A DNA stretch of 64,000 nt from Diplonema japonicum (GCA_964019335.1 OZ025718.1:186001-250000); one strand, 5' to 3'. Positions 40,205-50,679 are shown, counted from the stretch's first letter. Made by a program: numbers and translations. Notes: generated from the letters alone by a model not told the origin.

Positions 40205-40975
40205 GACGATTTATGAAAAATAAAGTGGACTTTATTTCCCGCGGCTGATAATCTGTCCCGAGGGGGTGATTTTCCCTCGCTTCGCTCGTGAAAATCAGAT
40301 TCCGAGGAACAGAGTATCAGCCAAGGGAAAGAGTAAAGTCCACTTTAATTCATGAATACGTAATTTTATTTATTTTCCGGTTCCTGATGGCACTCCCAAA
40401 AAAAAAACCCCCCCCCAAAGCCAGGAAGTCCAAGATTTGACATAACATTAAGACAGGGGGGTCAACCTGGGCCAGTCTTGCAGTTTTGTGCTTATCCCTC
40501 CTTTGTACAGGGCAACAAACTACGTTATCATGTCAGCCTCCCTGGGCTGAACTCGATGAACTCCCTGAGGAACCTGGGTGCACCAGCGACGCATGGCCCC
40601 TGTTCTCGTCCACCCAAACAGCTCCTACTTAGAGGGGCTGCGAGCGATGTTCTTACTGCAGATGCCATCCATGACTTCATTAACATAAACTTGACGACTG
40701 AAAAGCAAGCCCCAACAGCCAACACCAGGATGCAACAGTAGAATGGTGGCAGGCACGTGTAGGATCTCTGTCCACGGTGGGCACCAACCATGGCACAAAT
40801 ACCGCAAAATTTTGTTGACTTTCCGGCCTCTTTTCTCTGAAGCCCCATTTTCACAAATCTGCTTAAAACATGAGGAAAAAAATAAAGTACTTTATTTTCC
40901 CTAGGGAAATAATGAAAACTTTATTTTCCCGGCTCTAGCCAAAATTCCTTTAGAGGGAATCCAGAAAATAAATAA
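40205..40975. mobile_element. Palindrome-bounded non-autonomous element
   Basis: The left end (40213-40360) is a ~150-bp imperfect palindrome: AATAAAGTGGACTTTATTTC, GCGGCTGATAATCTGT and a central GATTTTC..GTGAAAATC, mirrored by CAGAGTATCAGCC and AGTAAAGTCCACTTTAATT. The right end (40885-40940) carries AAATAAAGTACTTTATTTTC. The interior has broken frames on both strands; the minus strand shows a CGIC..C zinc-ribbon-like stretch near 40790-40830, as in some transposase C-termini. Classification is uncertain. Confidence 0.5.
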
Positions 40976-41083
40976 AAAAAGGAAAAAAAAAAAATAAAAA
41001 AAAATACCCCTCCTTCTATAGAAAGGAAAAATCATCGACAGGAGAGCTTTCACCTCCTTTCCGAATAATTATTGCTTCTTATG

Positions 41084-41114
<31 letters not shown>

Positions 41115-41176
41115 GGAAGGCGAATAAAAAAAAAAAAAATCTTGTGCGTGTGGTGTATATGTGTGAAAACCTTGGA

Positions 41177-41217
<41 letters not shown>

Positions 41218-41233
41218 CACTGAGATATCCTTT

Positions 41234-42458
41234 TCAACCTACAAAGTCACTATCGTCATAGACTGCAAACGAAACCCTCGAGCTACCCCTTCGGTTCACG
41301 TTCATCATCGGAAGCGACACAAAAGGGATTTCCACCACAATGCAATCATTCGAGCTCTCAGAGTGAGTTAGATTGTCGGCGGGGAACTGGGAGCTCTTTG
41401 ACAAACTATTCGAACCTCTGTGCCTATGCTGCGAGCCCAGTGTCGTTCCAGTCGCGTATGAATATGAAATTGTAAGGTCGTAATCGGCTAGCCTGTTCAT
41501 AAACAGCTTGAGCAAGTGGGTTTTTTTGGTTTGCAAGATGAAATCAACTGTTTCTCCGGGGAAGCACCAAGTGTTGAAGGGTATTTCGATTTCTTCCGGC
41601 AAGTTTGCGATCTCAATTGTCATCCTTTCAATCGGCTTGCAGTGGAAAAAGGATCGCGGCATTCTAGCCTTATCAAACGACGGCATGCCGGCAATGAGCT
41701 TTTCACCATGCACTGCAACCTTCCCACCATCTAAACGAACTTGAAAAACAACACATGTGTCACTTCTAATCGATTCATGAAGGTGAAAAACCGGATCGTG
41801 TGTGAAGGCTACGGAGTCTCCGTAACTTCCGTTGAAATAAATGGAGATTGGTCGGGATTTTTCGGACCATGTGGCGACCAAAGCGTTAACCTCGGGGTAA
41901 GCGTTTCGCCGCTTGCTGAACTCTCCCCGTCGACTGAGAAAATGCCGCGAGGTGTCCCTGATCAAAAGCGACTCAACTTTGAATAAATTCAAAGATTCGA
42001 TCGCACCATCCATCCCATCGTCGCATTCTGTTTGCGTGTCGTCATATACCTCCATGTTGACCATTTCACTATAGTTATAACTAATTAGAATGACAGGGAA
42101 GGCCATTACGAAGACGCCGACGATGATGCAGACAGCGGCAACAAGTTTGCCCCAGCTGGATGTGGGGACGTCGTCGCCGTATCCCACCGTTGTCAGAGTG
42201 CACATGCACCACCAGAACGAATGCGGGATGGATTGAAACCTGGAGTCTACACCGTCCGCGCGTACCCACAGCCGTCGGGTTTCGTCGAAGTGTGAGTCGC
42301 TTTGTTCTGCAATCCACCTTTTTTTTTTTTTTTTTAAAAAAAGTTTTTTTTTTCCCTCCACCCTACACACATCAAACTGGAGAACAAAACAACGCTGATG
42401 AACAGCAGGAACAACAACAAGAAGAACGCGTCGACGCTTTGAACCAGCACGCTGATCA

Positions 42459-42495
<37 letters not shown>

Positions 42496-43339
42496 CATGC
42501 AACTTGTGCCGAGCAAAGACAAAAAAAAAAAAAAAAAAGAACTTTCGCAGCTTTTTTAAAAAAAACTTTTTTTGGTGGAGAGGGGGTGAATCCTAAACCT
42601 ACCTCCCCGCCTCCGCGTCAGGCCGGAGTGAGGCAACCCCAAAGAGATCCAGGGTCGACCGACTCGTCGAGCAGGCCGTTCAGAAGGCTATCTCCGAGTT
42701 GCTCCCCTCGATACAAAAACATATAGAAAAGTCATAAATAATTTCTTTTTTTTTTTTTTTTTTTTTCATGCACACCATATGTAACGATTTGCTGTACTGC
42801 CCCAGCTTCAGCACCCTGCATATCCTGGCGAGCCTGATCACCCGTAAAAAAAGCAGGTTTACATATCCACGATTACTCCCAGAAAGCGACACAATAATGT
42901 CGACGTAAAAAGGAGCCACGGACGCGATATCGACGAGGTTGTAAGGATTTCGGATGAAGCCGGCTTTCAAGGGCGACGTGATAAATTTTGCAGCGAGCTC
43001 AATCGTGAAAATCGCGACGCAGCCGCTTTCGATGATGAAGAAAGCGTTGCTACCAACGGGGTTGGGAGTGTAGAACTGGGGCAGGCTTTGAATGGTGTAA
43101 ACAATCACGCTGACGATGATCATGAAGAACATAAACAAGGTAAATAAAAACGAACGCGGCACATCCTTATCCCCCTCCAAGAAAAGCCAGATCTTCTCCT
43201 TAGTCGACGGTGCCTTCCCTGCTCCCAGCGGCCCAAACTCTGTTAAGTCGATGGCAATGCTGGCAACTTGCTCAAGCTGCCGATGGATTGGGTCCCTTGA
43301 CAGGGACCCGAGATCTCTGTTGATTACGCCGGGCTGCAT
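41234..43339 (-). CDS. Voltage-gated potassium channel (6-TM)
   Basis: Exons 43339-42776, 42459-42371 and 42317-41234 give 578 residues. S1-S4 lie in exon 1: SFLFTLFMFFMIIVSVIVY, FTIELAAKFITSPLKAGF, NLVDIASVAPFYVDIIVSL and the voltage sensor FLRVIRLARICRVLKLGQYS with Arg every third position. S5 (DAFFLLLFLLFISVVLFSSL) is in exon 2. The pore loop has SFWWCMCTLTTVGYGDDVP, the K+ selectivity filter, and S6 is VAAVCIIVGVFVMAFPVIL. A ~300-residue C-terminal extension is unlike animal Kv tails and has beta-rich character; role unknown. Introns 42460-42775 (316 nt, carrying a foldback repeat) and 42318-42370 (53 nt) use GTGTGY donors and AAAAAG acceptors. Confidence 0.93.
42496..42745 (-). repeat. 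Foldback hairpin repeat, copy c, with ~140-bp internal insert
   Basis: Lies in K+ channel intron 1. The left arm CATGCAACTTGTGCCGAGC and the AACTTTCGCAG block match copy b; the right arm survives as ACATATAGAAAAGTCATAAA. Between them is a GC-rich insert (42577-42700) absent from the other copies, open on the plus strand for 46 codons (42597-42737). Confidence 0.65.
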
Positions 43340-43458
43340 AGCTGAACACCTCCATTAATGATAGAAAAAAATACAAAAAAAAAAAAAAAAAAAAAAAAAG
43401 GTACAACCAAGGTTCCGAGCCCTGTTTGAAAAGGCGTTAGTGCATTTGAGGTTTTATT

Positions 43459-43475
43459 GTTTTGTTTTGTTTTGT

Positions 43476-43503
<28 letters not shown>
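43459..43503 (+). repeat. (TTTTG)n microsatellite
   Basis: About nine perfect TTTTG units in the gap between the K+ channel gene and DPY30. Confidence 0.95.
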
Positions 43504-43506
<3 letters not shown>

Positions 43507-43678
43507 CTTTTTTTTCCCCCCCCGTCCTGTGATGAACTTTCCTTTTTTTTTTTTTTTTTTAAATTCGCGGCAAACAATGTATGGGAGGTAAAGACAGCAT
43601 ACTAACGGGGGGGGGAACCCATCCCACATATTCTATTCTAATTCCGAGGGGTGGGGGGGGGAAATAAAAAAAAAGGTT

Positions 43679-44007
43679 TCATTTCTGTGGTGCGAAACTC
43701 AAGCCTGGCTGTGCCGCTGGAGCAGGTGTGTGGTAAGGCGCTTTTGCCAACAGGTATCTGCCAAGGAAATCTATGGGGTCGTCAGGCCTGTAAACAGTAT
43801 TTGCTTTTTTTTTCTTTTTTCTTTTTTCTTTGTTGTCACAAACCTCTCTCTTGCGAGTATTGCTAAACCCTCTAAAAGAACTGGTGCAATGTTGTGATCA
43901 AGGAATGCTCTCACAGGGAGCGCATGAACGTTAATCTTCGACTGCACTGCCATGGCTGCTCGTTCCGCGGCCTTGGCCTCACTTAGACTTTCGATCTTAT
44001 CACTCAT
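43679..44007 (-). CDS. DPY30: DPY30 homolog
   Basis: Exons 44007-43844 and 43787-43679 give 90 residues. The Dpy-30 dimerisation motif is complete across the splice: ALPVRAFLDHNIAPVLLEGL, AILARERPDDPIDFLGRYLL. DPY30 is a core subunit of histone H3K4 methyltransferase (COMPASS/MLL) complexes, and Dpy-30 motifs also occur in axonemal radial-spoke proteins, so both roles are possible in a flagellate. The intron 43788-43843 (56 nt) has an unusual GTTTGT donor and ends TTTACAG. Unspliced reading would replace the second helix with a Lys-rich tail. Confidence 0.9.
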
Positions 44008-44080
44008 TTTCTTTTTTTTTTTTTGCCCTCTTTTGAAATTTGCTTTTATAAGAAATATAAAAAAGGGGGGGGGGACAATT

Positions 44081-45723
44081 CTTTATGACTATATGTCCTT
44101 GTTGTTCGCACGAGCAAAAAAGGTTTTTTGCTCGGCAGCAAGTTGCATATAAAGGGGGGGGGGGGGGGGCCGAATAATTCCCTCCCAAATAATGTGTTTT
44201 TTCCCAAATAATTCTTTTTTTTTTTCCGGGGATTTTTCCGCTCCAAATTTCCCAAATAATTCCCGACCCCCTTTCTTTTTTTTTTTGGGGGGGACCGGGG
44301 GGTGGGGGGGTCACACGGTAGTCGTGCAACGGGCTTTTCTCGGTTACGCCTGTGCAGGGTACTAGCCTACCTAACCCATGTATACATTCCTTTTTTGACC
44401 AAAAAGTCGATTTCCGCCTGATTTTGGGCACTTACGAGCAATTCCTTTGCATTTTCAACAGGGACCACGGGGCTTGGCACCTGGGGGTTATTGTGGGGAC
44501 TATTTTTCTTAACGCAAGAAGCTAGATGGTTCGTGATGAACGGTTCAAAATTTCATGGAACCACTTAGTTCGAAGGCGCTTTGTGGGTGGCCCGGGTGCT
44601 TCTGCGTTGCCGGAAGGGCACGTGGATTCATGTGTTGACAACTTATCCAGTATTTGCTTTCATGGCCCGCAATGTCAATATTCCATTCCTGAGCAAGATC
44701 CCAAAGCTGTGCCGTAGCCCACTGGCGGTATTGTGAGGCTGCTTACGCAAGTAAGAGTGCTGGCCCGGCGAGCTAGAGGGCAAAAACCCCATTTTCTTCT
44801 AGAAGATGAGAAATATATTATAGTGCGACATGATCAGACTGGAACGGCCGCCCCGGGGCATCCTCTGCTCAACCCGGCGGACGTGGGAGGCCCTTCTTCG
44901 GAAGGTGCCAGTCGCTTGACCAGTGCCGTCGAATGCGCGCTATATTTTATTAGTACAAATATAACAATCGATTGAAAAGGAAAAGTACGTATTGTGAGGC
45001 TGCTTCTGCGTGGCACCGGCGATTCAGACCTCCCGCCATTTTGAGGGGTTAGGGGGGGCTGCGGCATGCCCCAAGCAGCCGAGGCGGGACGTTGGTTGAT
45101 GACAGCAGAGCGCCGAATCAACGTGGCACTGTGGGTAGGGCAAGGCACATGAGAAAGGTCATGCAACTGCTCGACCTTAGCTTTATGTTATCTCGCGGCT
45201 ACCTTCCAGGTAGTTCCGAGGAGACCATACAGCTAAGCACTTTGAAGGAGTCGGGCTTTAGACAGTGCAGCACAGAACGTTGTTGCGGGTGTTACAATGG
45301 ACACTGCACCGATGAGTCTCCAGCAGCCTCCCAAGCCCTTGCAGCTTCTCAAGCCCTGACAGTTTCTCCAGCCTCTGCAACCTCCCAGCAACCTGACGCC
45401 AAAACCAGGCGGTTTGTCTGCAACGTTTGTGGGTTCTCCACAGCCTGGGAGAAAAACTGTTAAAATTTCCCTTGGAAAAAAAAAGGGCATGAAAAAAATC
45501 TTGGCACGATTTGGCATGTTAAGATTTCCGAAGTGCTCTAAGCCCCGCTCCCTGCTTTCCATGTGGCAGGCTCCTTAGCCCAAATAAGTACAACCCAAAT
45601 AAGTGTATTCCAAATAATTCTTTTTTTTTGGAGCCCAAACACCCCCCTCCACTGCCCAAATAAAGGGATTATTCGGGGGGGCCCTTTAGTTATAAAATCA
45701 TTTTCTTGAAAGATTCTTGTAAC
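44081..45723 (+). repeat. Foldback hairpin repeat, copy d, split by a transposon insertion
   Basis: The left part, 44081-44153, is a compact hairpin: TATGACTATATGTCC, TTGTTCGCACGAGCAAAAAA, GGTTTTTTGCTCGGC, AAGTTGCATATAAA. The missing right end (TTTAGTTATAAAATC..TTGTAAC, 45685-45723) resumes 1.5 kb later and matches the ends of copies a and b. The interval between them is an insertion. Confidence 0.7.
44154..45684 (+). mobile_element. 1.5-kb DNA transposon nested in the foldback repeat
   Basis: Ends carry inverted CCGAATAATTCCC (44170-44182) and GGGATTATTCGG (45665-45676), each next to a G/C run, with subterminal CCCAAATAAT motifs repeated on both sides (44184, 44209, 44254; 45582, 45597, 45653). 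Internal plus-strand open frames at 44526-44717, 44733-44975 and 45092-45463 have natural composition but many breaks; the last ends in FVCNVCGFSTAWEKNC, possibly a zinc motif. ATTGTGAGGCTGCTT occurs twice (44730, 44993). I cannot assign a superfamily. Confidence 0.6.
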
Positions 45724-45978
45724 AAAAAAAAAAAAAGAGACATGATAATGTCAAGTAATACGAGGCAGCAAGCATCTATTCGGAAAGAGGAAGAAAAAAA
45801 AGAAGGAAAAAAAAAGGCGATGTTTAGAGCGGCGGGGAGTCGATTTCTTGTATTGTTTCGCTTTTTTCGTCGAAAGAAGAAGAAAAAAAAATCGATCATT
45901 TAATGTTAAGGTACTCTGTTCAATCACCGCAGAGTACCATAAAGTACAGCGGGGGGGAAGTTGTAGTCAAAAAAAAAA

Positions 45979-46023
45979 AAAACTCAAAGTGCAGGACAAA
46001 CCCCCTCATGGAGGGCCGCCCTT
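45979..46023 (+). repeat. Dispersed repeat CTCAAAGTGCAGGACAAAC family, copy 2
   Basis: Nearly identical to 9502-9549 over ~43 bases, including the CCCTCATGGAGGG hairpin; homology may extend ~30 bases upstream through an AGCGGGGG block. Confidence 0.75.
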
Positions 46024-46367
46024 AAAAAAAAAAGGAGTCGGTTGATTGTTGTTTGTGCACAGCCGGGAATAACCTGTAGAAGGAAGCCCAGCAATGCTAC
46101 CACTGCTCTTAGCACTAACAATCCATTATCAAAATATTGTTTTTCTTGTGCGTTTTTCATGCAAATAAAAAAAAAAAAAAAAAAAAAAAACGACACATTT
46201 GGTGAACAGCCTAAAATGTTCCCCATTTCTTTTTTTTTTTTTTGAAAAGGCTCTGTCTGTCGGAATAACACGGCTCAAGTAGCGGCCTACTTGATAATCT
46301 TTTTTTTTTTTTTTTTTTTAATTTAATTCTGAGCAGCTCTCTTAAAGAAATTAGGCCGGAAGATATA

Positions 46368-46990
46368 AATCAGGTTTCACTTTATTTCACGGGCGTGAAA
46401 AAAAGTATCTGATTTTTTTCCTCATGGTTTTAAGCCAAACGTTGCTGGGTGTGAAAATCAGGTACTTTATTTCACGCCCACAGTCATTTCTAGCAAAATG
46501 GGAAGAAAACCGAAGGCGACCGGGAAGCGAGCCAAGGGCATCAACCTAAACTGTGATGGAAGACAGGCTTCCAACGGCAAGCAAAATGGCCTACAGGAAG
46601 GAGTGGGAGAGGTTTTGCACCTACCACTCGATCAAACCCAATAGAAAAGCACGGCCAACTGTTGAACAAACACAGCAGTCCCCTGCAACGCCCCCTTCAG
46701 CCCTGCCCCTTCGACACAGCCCACTACTTCAACAGTGCACAGAATCACGTTTGACATAAACGTCAACATCAATTCGCTGAATTGATAATACCAAACCCAG
46801 TACCGTGTTCAGTAAAGAGTCGCATTGTGCCGCTACAAGCAGGCAGCAGCGAAGCCACACTCAGCACCCAAATTCTTTGCGAGAGCAGCTCATCATTAAA
46901 TAAAATGCAGTATTGAATAAAATCAGAGCATGATTTCACTTGTGGGGTCCCCGCGTGAAATCAGGCCATTCTGATTTTTCATTTAATAAA
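46368..46990. mobile_element. Inverted-repeat element with a broken plus-strand frame
   Basis: The left end has AAATCAGGTTTCACTTTATT, TCACGGGCGTGAAA and GTGAAAATCAGGTACTTTAT; the right end (46920-46990) has GATTTCACTTGTGG and GCGTGAAATCAGGCC in inverted orientation. Inside, plus-strand frames read MGRKPKATGKRAKG, then after a frameshift MAYRKEWERFCTYHS, a possible recombinase/transposase N-terminus. Classification is uncertain. Confidence 0.45.
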
Positions 46991-47049
46991 TAGCTATTTT
47001 CTTTTCTTTTTTTTTTTTTTTTTTTTAAATTCTTGAAATGGTTTTTATC

Positions 47050-47478
47050 TCACGCAACACTCCTTCCTTGCACCCCATTAGGGTAGTAAAGTCTTCCGTT
47101 GTAGTCAGTATAAGGGAGGTTCAGAATTCCGTTCTTCAGGCACTTGATGGAGGCTGTGAGTGCACTCTGTGGCTCACGGGGGCTGTGGTCCATTAAAAAC
47201 GAGCTGAGGTATTTCTTTGCATAATGCCTGTCTAGGTGCGAGGCAGGTCGTTTTAGCTCCGGCCGCTCGTTCTTCAGGGGGGGCAACAGTACTACACCCC
47301 TCTTCAGCATTCCATCGATCTCGCCGAGCAAGCGCCTTTTAACCACGGGCGCTGTCCCCTCCTTAGCCTCGTCCACCATTGTCCCCCACTTCTGTACCAT
47401 CGCCAATATCTTTGCCCCGTCAATCTCTGTGGTTGCATTGCTTCTCTTTGTGATCAGTATTTGCCCGAGCTTCGGCAT
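47050..47478 (-). CDS. Basic protein of 142 residues, unknown
   Basis: The start MPKLGQILITKRSNA is chosen over an upstream ATG that adds a Phe/Lys tract from the A/T leader. The protein is mixed alpha (KILAMVQKWGTMVDEAKEGT, HYAKKYLSSFLMDH) and ends YNGRLYYPNGVQGRSVA. I do not recognise a family. Composition matches neighbouring genes. Confidence 0.6.
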   Translation of the reverse strand: MPKLGQILITKRSNATTEIDGAKILAMVQKWGTMVDEAKEGTAPVVKRRLLGEIDGMLKRGVVLLPPLKNERPELKRPASHLDRHYAKKYLSSFLMDHSPREPQSALTASIKCLKNGILNLPYTDYNGRLYYPNGVQGRSVA

Positions 47479-47602
47479 TTTCTTTTTCTTTTTTATTTTA
47501 TTTTTTTTAACTGAAACAACAAACACGAAAAAAAAAAAAAGCAAAAAAAAAAAAAAGAAAAAAAAAATGTTAAGGGGAAAGGGGGAAATTTTTTTCGTGT
47601 GG

Positions 47603-47638
<36 letters not shown>

Positions 47639-47646
47639 TCTCTTCT

Positions 47647-48645
47647 TCAAGGCCTGTAATTTACCTTAACATCGATTTTCGCCTCTTCCTCGGGGATGCC
47701 AACGTGGGGGTGAGGTTCGGGGTCCTTTTGCTTCGGCAGCCTCTGCGCGTACTTTGCGTGGGAATAAAGCACCCCGCCCATGGTGTTAATGACGATCCCG
47801 CTGAAATTCAACGGCGTGACAGGCGCCCCACCCAACAAGAAAAACCCAAGGGACGTCATCGCAACCGCCTTCATCACCCCAATAATAGTTGTGGTCAAGG
47901 CAGTGTTGAGTGAGGTACAGAGAAAAAGCGCATAGTTCAAAATAGAACCCATGAACGAAGCACCAAAGACCAACATAGCAAGCGACACTGACATCGAAGA
48001 ATATAGAAGCGGGATAGACACGTCAGCCTCTGTCAGATACACAACAAAGATCAACACCGGAATTGACAGAAGACTGTTGTAATGAAGGAGCTCGGTTGAT
48101 GTAAAACCTTTTTCAGCACCGGACTCGGCAAGAAGCAGGTACCCTGCTTGTAAAACACAGGAGGTTAAAGCAAATCCGTACGCTTTTGGATCAAAGTTGA
48201 AATCTCCTATCCCAGCCACCAAGCTCCCTGTCGCGATCACCCCTACGCTAATAAGCACGCTTTTCGAAGCCCAGCCTTTTCCACCCAAGCCGTGGTACAC
48301 ACATATTAAACATGGTGTCAATCTCTTTAAGGTCTGGTACATGGGGATGTTCATACGCTGCAGGCCTGCCAGTGCAAATGCAACATTCGCGTTGTAAAAC
48401 AAGGCCAGCGGCAGCATTAATTGTGTTTTTCCCATTGAAAGAGGTTTTAGTTCGAACAGACCAGCCGTGTTGCCCACGCGGAGGATCGCGACTGTAAGGG
48501 TCATCTGTATCAACAACAAGGTGTTGCTGTGCGGAAATTCTCGCAACGCGGCTTTGTTTATAAAACCCATGGCGACGGCCACCGTGAAGTACAAGCCACC
48601 GGCGAACATCCTCATCGCCGGTGTAACTGGCTTATGGTCGTCCAT
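47647..48645 (-). CDS. Nucleotide-sugar transporter, SLC35D-like
   Basis: The product is 332 residues with about ten hydrophobic helices. It matches the drug/metabolite-transporter fold of Golgi/ER nucleotide-sugar carriers: FALAGLQRMNIPMYQTLKRL, HYNSLLSIPVLIFVVYLTE, GSILNYALFLCTSLNTALTT, GVMKAVAMTSLGFFLLGG and TMGGVLYSHAKYAQ. The NYxxFLCTxxNSALTT and GVxK motifs are typical of SLC35D (UDP-glucuronate/UDP-GalNAc/GDP-mannose type). The substrate cannot be decided from sequence. The C-terminus is cytosolic and charged. Intronless. Confidence 0.85.
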   Translation of the reverse strand: MDDHKPVTPAMRMFAGGLYFTVAVAMGFINKAALREFPHSNTLLLIQMTLTVAILRVGNTAGLFELKPLSMGKTQLMLPLALFYNANVAFALAGLQRMNIPMYQTLKRLTPCLICVYHGLGGKGWASKSVLISVGVIATGSLVAGIGDFNFDPKAYGFALTSCVLQAGYLLLAESGAEKGFTSTELLHYNSLLSIPVLIFVVYLTEADVSIPLLYSSMSVSLAMLVFGASFMGSILNYALFLCTSLNTALTTTIIGVMKAVAMTSLGFFLLGGAPVTPLNFSGIVINTMGGVLYSHAKYAQRLPKQKDPEPHPHVGIPEEEAKIDVKVNYRP

Positions 48646-49401
48646 TTAGTTTCGGGTTTTTTTTTTTTTTTTTTTTTTTTTTTCCCCTTAATGTGAGGTG
48701 GAGAAGGGGACTTGTGAGGAAAAAAAAAAAAAAAAATGGGGTCGACAATGATGGGGGTGGTTGTGCTCACTTGTTTTAGATGTGACCGACGTCCCGGAGC
48801 GTTACCTTGAAGGTTGCCATTCAGGGGTCAAAAAAAAATGCAGATGCAGAGGTGTAAGCACTCTTTTTCTTCTTCTTTTTTTTCTTTTTTTTTTTTTTGG
48901 CTGGGAGAGAGTCTTCCTCCCGGGAAACGGCACGAATAAAAAAAAGGGGGGGGGAAAGAAGTAAGAGGTCCTTGTGAGACGCCCCCGTCTGGTTTCATCT
49001 ACCATTGCTCGGACAAGTTTCCTTTTTTTTTTTTTTTTTTGAGAAAGGGGAAAACGAACGGGGTGGGAAACAAACAATACTTGAAAGAAAGATGGAAGAA
49101 GTGATCAAAAAAAAAAAAAGAAAAAGGGGGAGGGGAGGGGGAAAGGAAAAAAAAAAAAAAAAAAAGAAACCGGGGTTTTCTTATCACGTTTGAAACCCTC
49201 CAGCTGGAAAAGCGAGTTGTGTACCACAAATTTCCGTTTCACAACTCAAGCACCCCCTTTTTCTTTTTTTTTCCCCCCTACACCCACACACACGTTGGTC
49301 ACATGTCACTTTCCTCTTTGCTCTCCGTTCACATCACAACGACATTAAATAAGTTTGCGTTAGAAAAAAAAAAGACTTTTTTTTGTTGAATACATCATCA
49401 C
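48646..49401. other. Intergenic, no gene seen
   Basis: A/T/G runs with short mixed stretches at 48740-48850 and 49190-49380; no natural open frame. Confidence 0.7.
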
Positions 49402-50679
49402 CTAGTTCTGAGGGTGGGCCGTCACACCACGTGTGGGGTTCTTCACGAACATGACAGGATCAGAGATGGTGCTCTCAGGGGTGTCAATGGTGTGCCAAGA
49501 CCAGCGGGCATGGGTGCTGTTGTACACCTGGAACCTCCCGTGCCCGAATTTGTTCTGACGGAAGGCAGACCAGTCAGGCTGCGGCTGCCTCCAGTCAACA
49601 GGGTCTGCCTCAAGCACCTCCCTGTTCCCCCCGTCACCAATGTTGATCTCAGTCATGGCACCTGGGGTCAGTACGTAGTTGTACACAGGGTGCGACCTCT
49701 CGTAAGCGTGCACATGCCCACAGAACAGCACATCCACTGCGTACTGGTGCAGCAGGGGCTCCATTGACGTCCTCATGCCCCACTCCTCCGTTTCGTTGTG
49801 GTGGTGCTTGTTGCTGTTGTACCATGGGGCGTGCAGTCCAACCACCAGCCATGGTGTCTTGCTCCTGTCCACCTTCTTCAGGTCCTCCTCCAGCCACTGG
49901 TACTGAACAGAGCTGCTGTCGTACGCCATGTAGCTGTTCAGAGTGATCATGTGCACACCGCCCACCTCCATCGACCACCAGTAAGGGCCGTCAGCAGACC
50001 CACCGTCGGGGGCCTTCATGCGGGACTTGAAGGCGACGTAAGGAACACCGACCTTCGGCTGCGGGCTGTCTTCCTGCTCGTGGTTCCCGGGGCCCACCAT
50101 GAGGGGCATCTTTGCCGTCATCTTCTGCACCATGTTCCCCCATGAGTCCCAACGCTTGGGCTCGCAGCCACCGGGACGGCCGCAGTTGGGGCCATAAGCG
50201 GCATCGGCGTAGGAGAGGTCACCGACAAGCCATGCCATCTGGAGGGGGTCGGTGCCGGACATGCCTGTCACGATGTGGTCGACGGTGCTGGAGGAGTTCA
50301 CGGTCTGCCCGAGATCGCCGATGAGGGCGATGCTGACAGGGCTGTTGGGGCCCACACAGGGGAGGGTCGTGAAGTTGTAGTAAGGCGACCAATTGCTGTC
50401 GCTGCCCACCCTGTACGAGTGCTTTGTCCCGCAGGCCAACCCTGTCACCTCAGCGTGGTAGATGTTGGGGCTTTGGTAAGGGGACCCTGTCGATGACTGG
50501 TAATTGTAGAAAGTCGGGAGTGCGTAAAAGACAGTCTTCCCATCCAACTGCACATTTCCATTTCCAAAGTACTGCCTGTCAAGCCACGATACCCACATGG
50601 TGTTGGCGTTCTTGTGTGCAAGGTGCACCTGCTCAGGTGCTGCCAGCACCAGAGCCGACAGGAGGGCCGCTGTCATCAT
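49402..50679 (-). CDS. Secreted purple acid phosphatase, tandem copy 1
   Basis: The product is 425 residues. A signal peptide (MMTAALLSALVLAAP) is followed by an N-terminal fibronectin-like domain and a metallophosphatase domain. Metal-ligand motifs are IALIGDLGQT, LVGDLSYADA (Asp and the metal-coordinating Tyr), VGPGNHEQE, LVVGLHAPWYNS and FCGHVHAYERS, the complete purple acid phosphatase set. The enzyme hydrolyses phosphate esters outside the cell or in acidic vesicles. The tandem partner at 51696-52976 is identical over most of the coding sequence but differs in three short blocks (50473-50580, 50155-50204, 50042-50077) and everywhere outside the coding region. Confidence 0.95.
   Translation of the reverse strand: MMTAALLSALVLAAPEQVHLAHKNANTMWVSWLDRQYFGNGNVQLDGKTVFYALPTFYNYQSSTGSPYQSPNIYHAEVTGLACGTKHSYRVGSDSNWSPYYNFTTLPCVGPNSPVSIALIGDLGQTVNSSSTVDHIVTGMSGTDPLQMAWLVGDLSYADAAYGPNCGRPGGCEPKRWDSWGNMVQKMTAKMPLMVGPGNHEQEDSPQPKVGVPYVAFKSRMKAPDGGSADGPYWWSMEVGGVHMITLNSYMAYDSSSVQYQWLEEDLKKVDRSKTPWLVVGLHAPWYNSNKHHHNETEEWGMRTSMEPLLHQYAVDVLFCGHVHAYERSHPVYNYVLTPGAMTEINIGDGGNREVLEADPVDWRQPQPDWSAFRQNKFGHGRFQVYNSTHARWSWHTIDTPESTISDPVMFVKNPTRGVTAHPQN

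Larger units (their letters stand above)
39347..41233. other. Repeat-rich intergenic region of ~1.9 kb
   Basis: Holds the hairpin repeat at 39573-39618, the coding-like repeat copy B at 40006-40112, a palindrome-bounded element at 40205-40975, and long A/T runs at 41081-41211. No host gene is recognised. Confidence 0.65.

Noticed and set aside
44526-45463. Host genes on the plus strand
   Set aside because: The frames are broken, lie between inverted ends of a transposon and oppose the direction of all host genes.
49414-50145. Plus-strand open frames over the phosphatase genes (and equivalents at 51708-52439)
   Set aside because: They are antisense shadows of a GC-rich conserved gene and recur identically in both copies only because the gene does.
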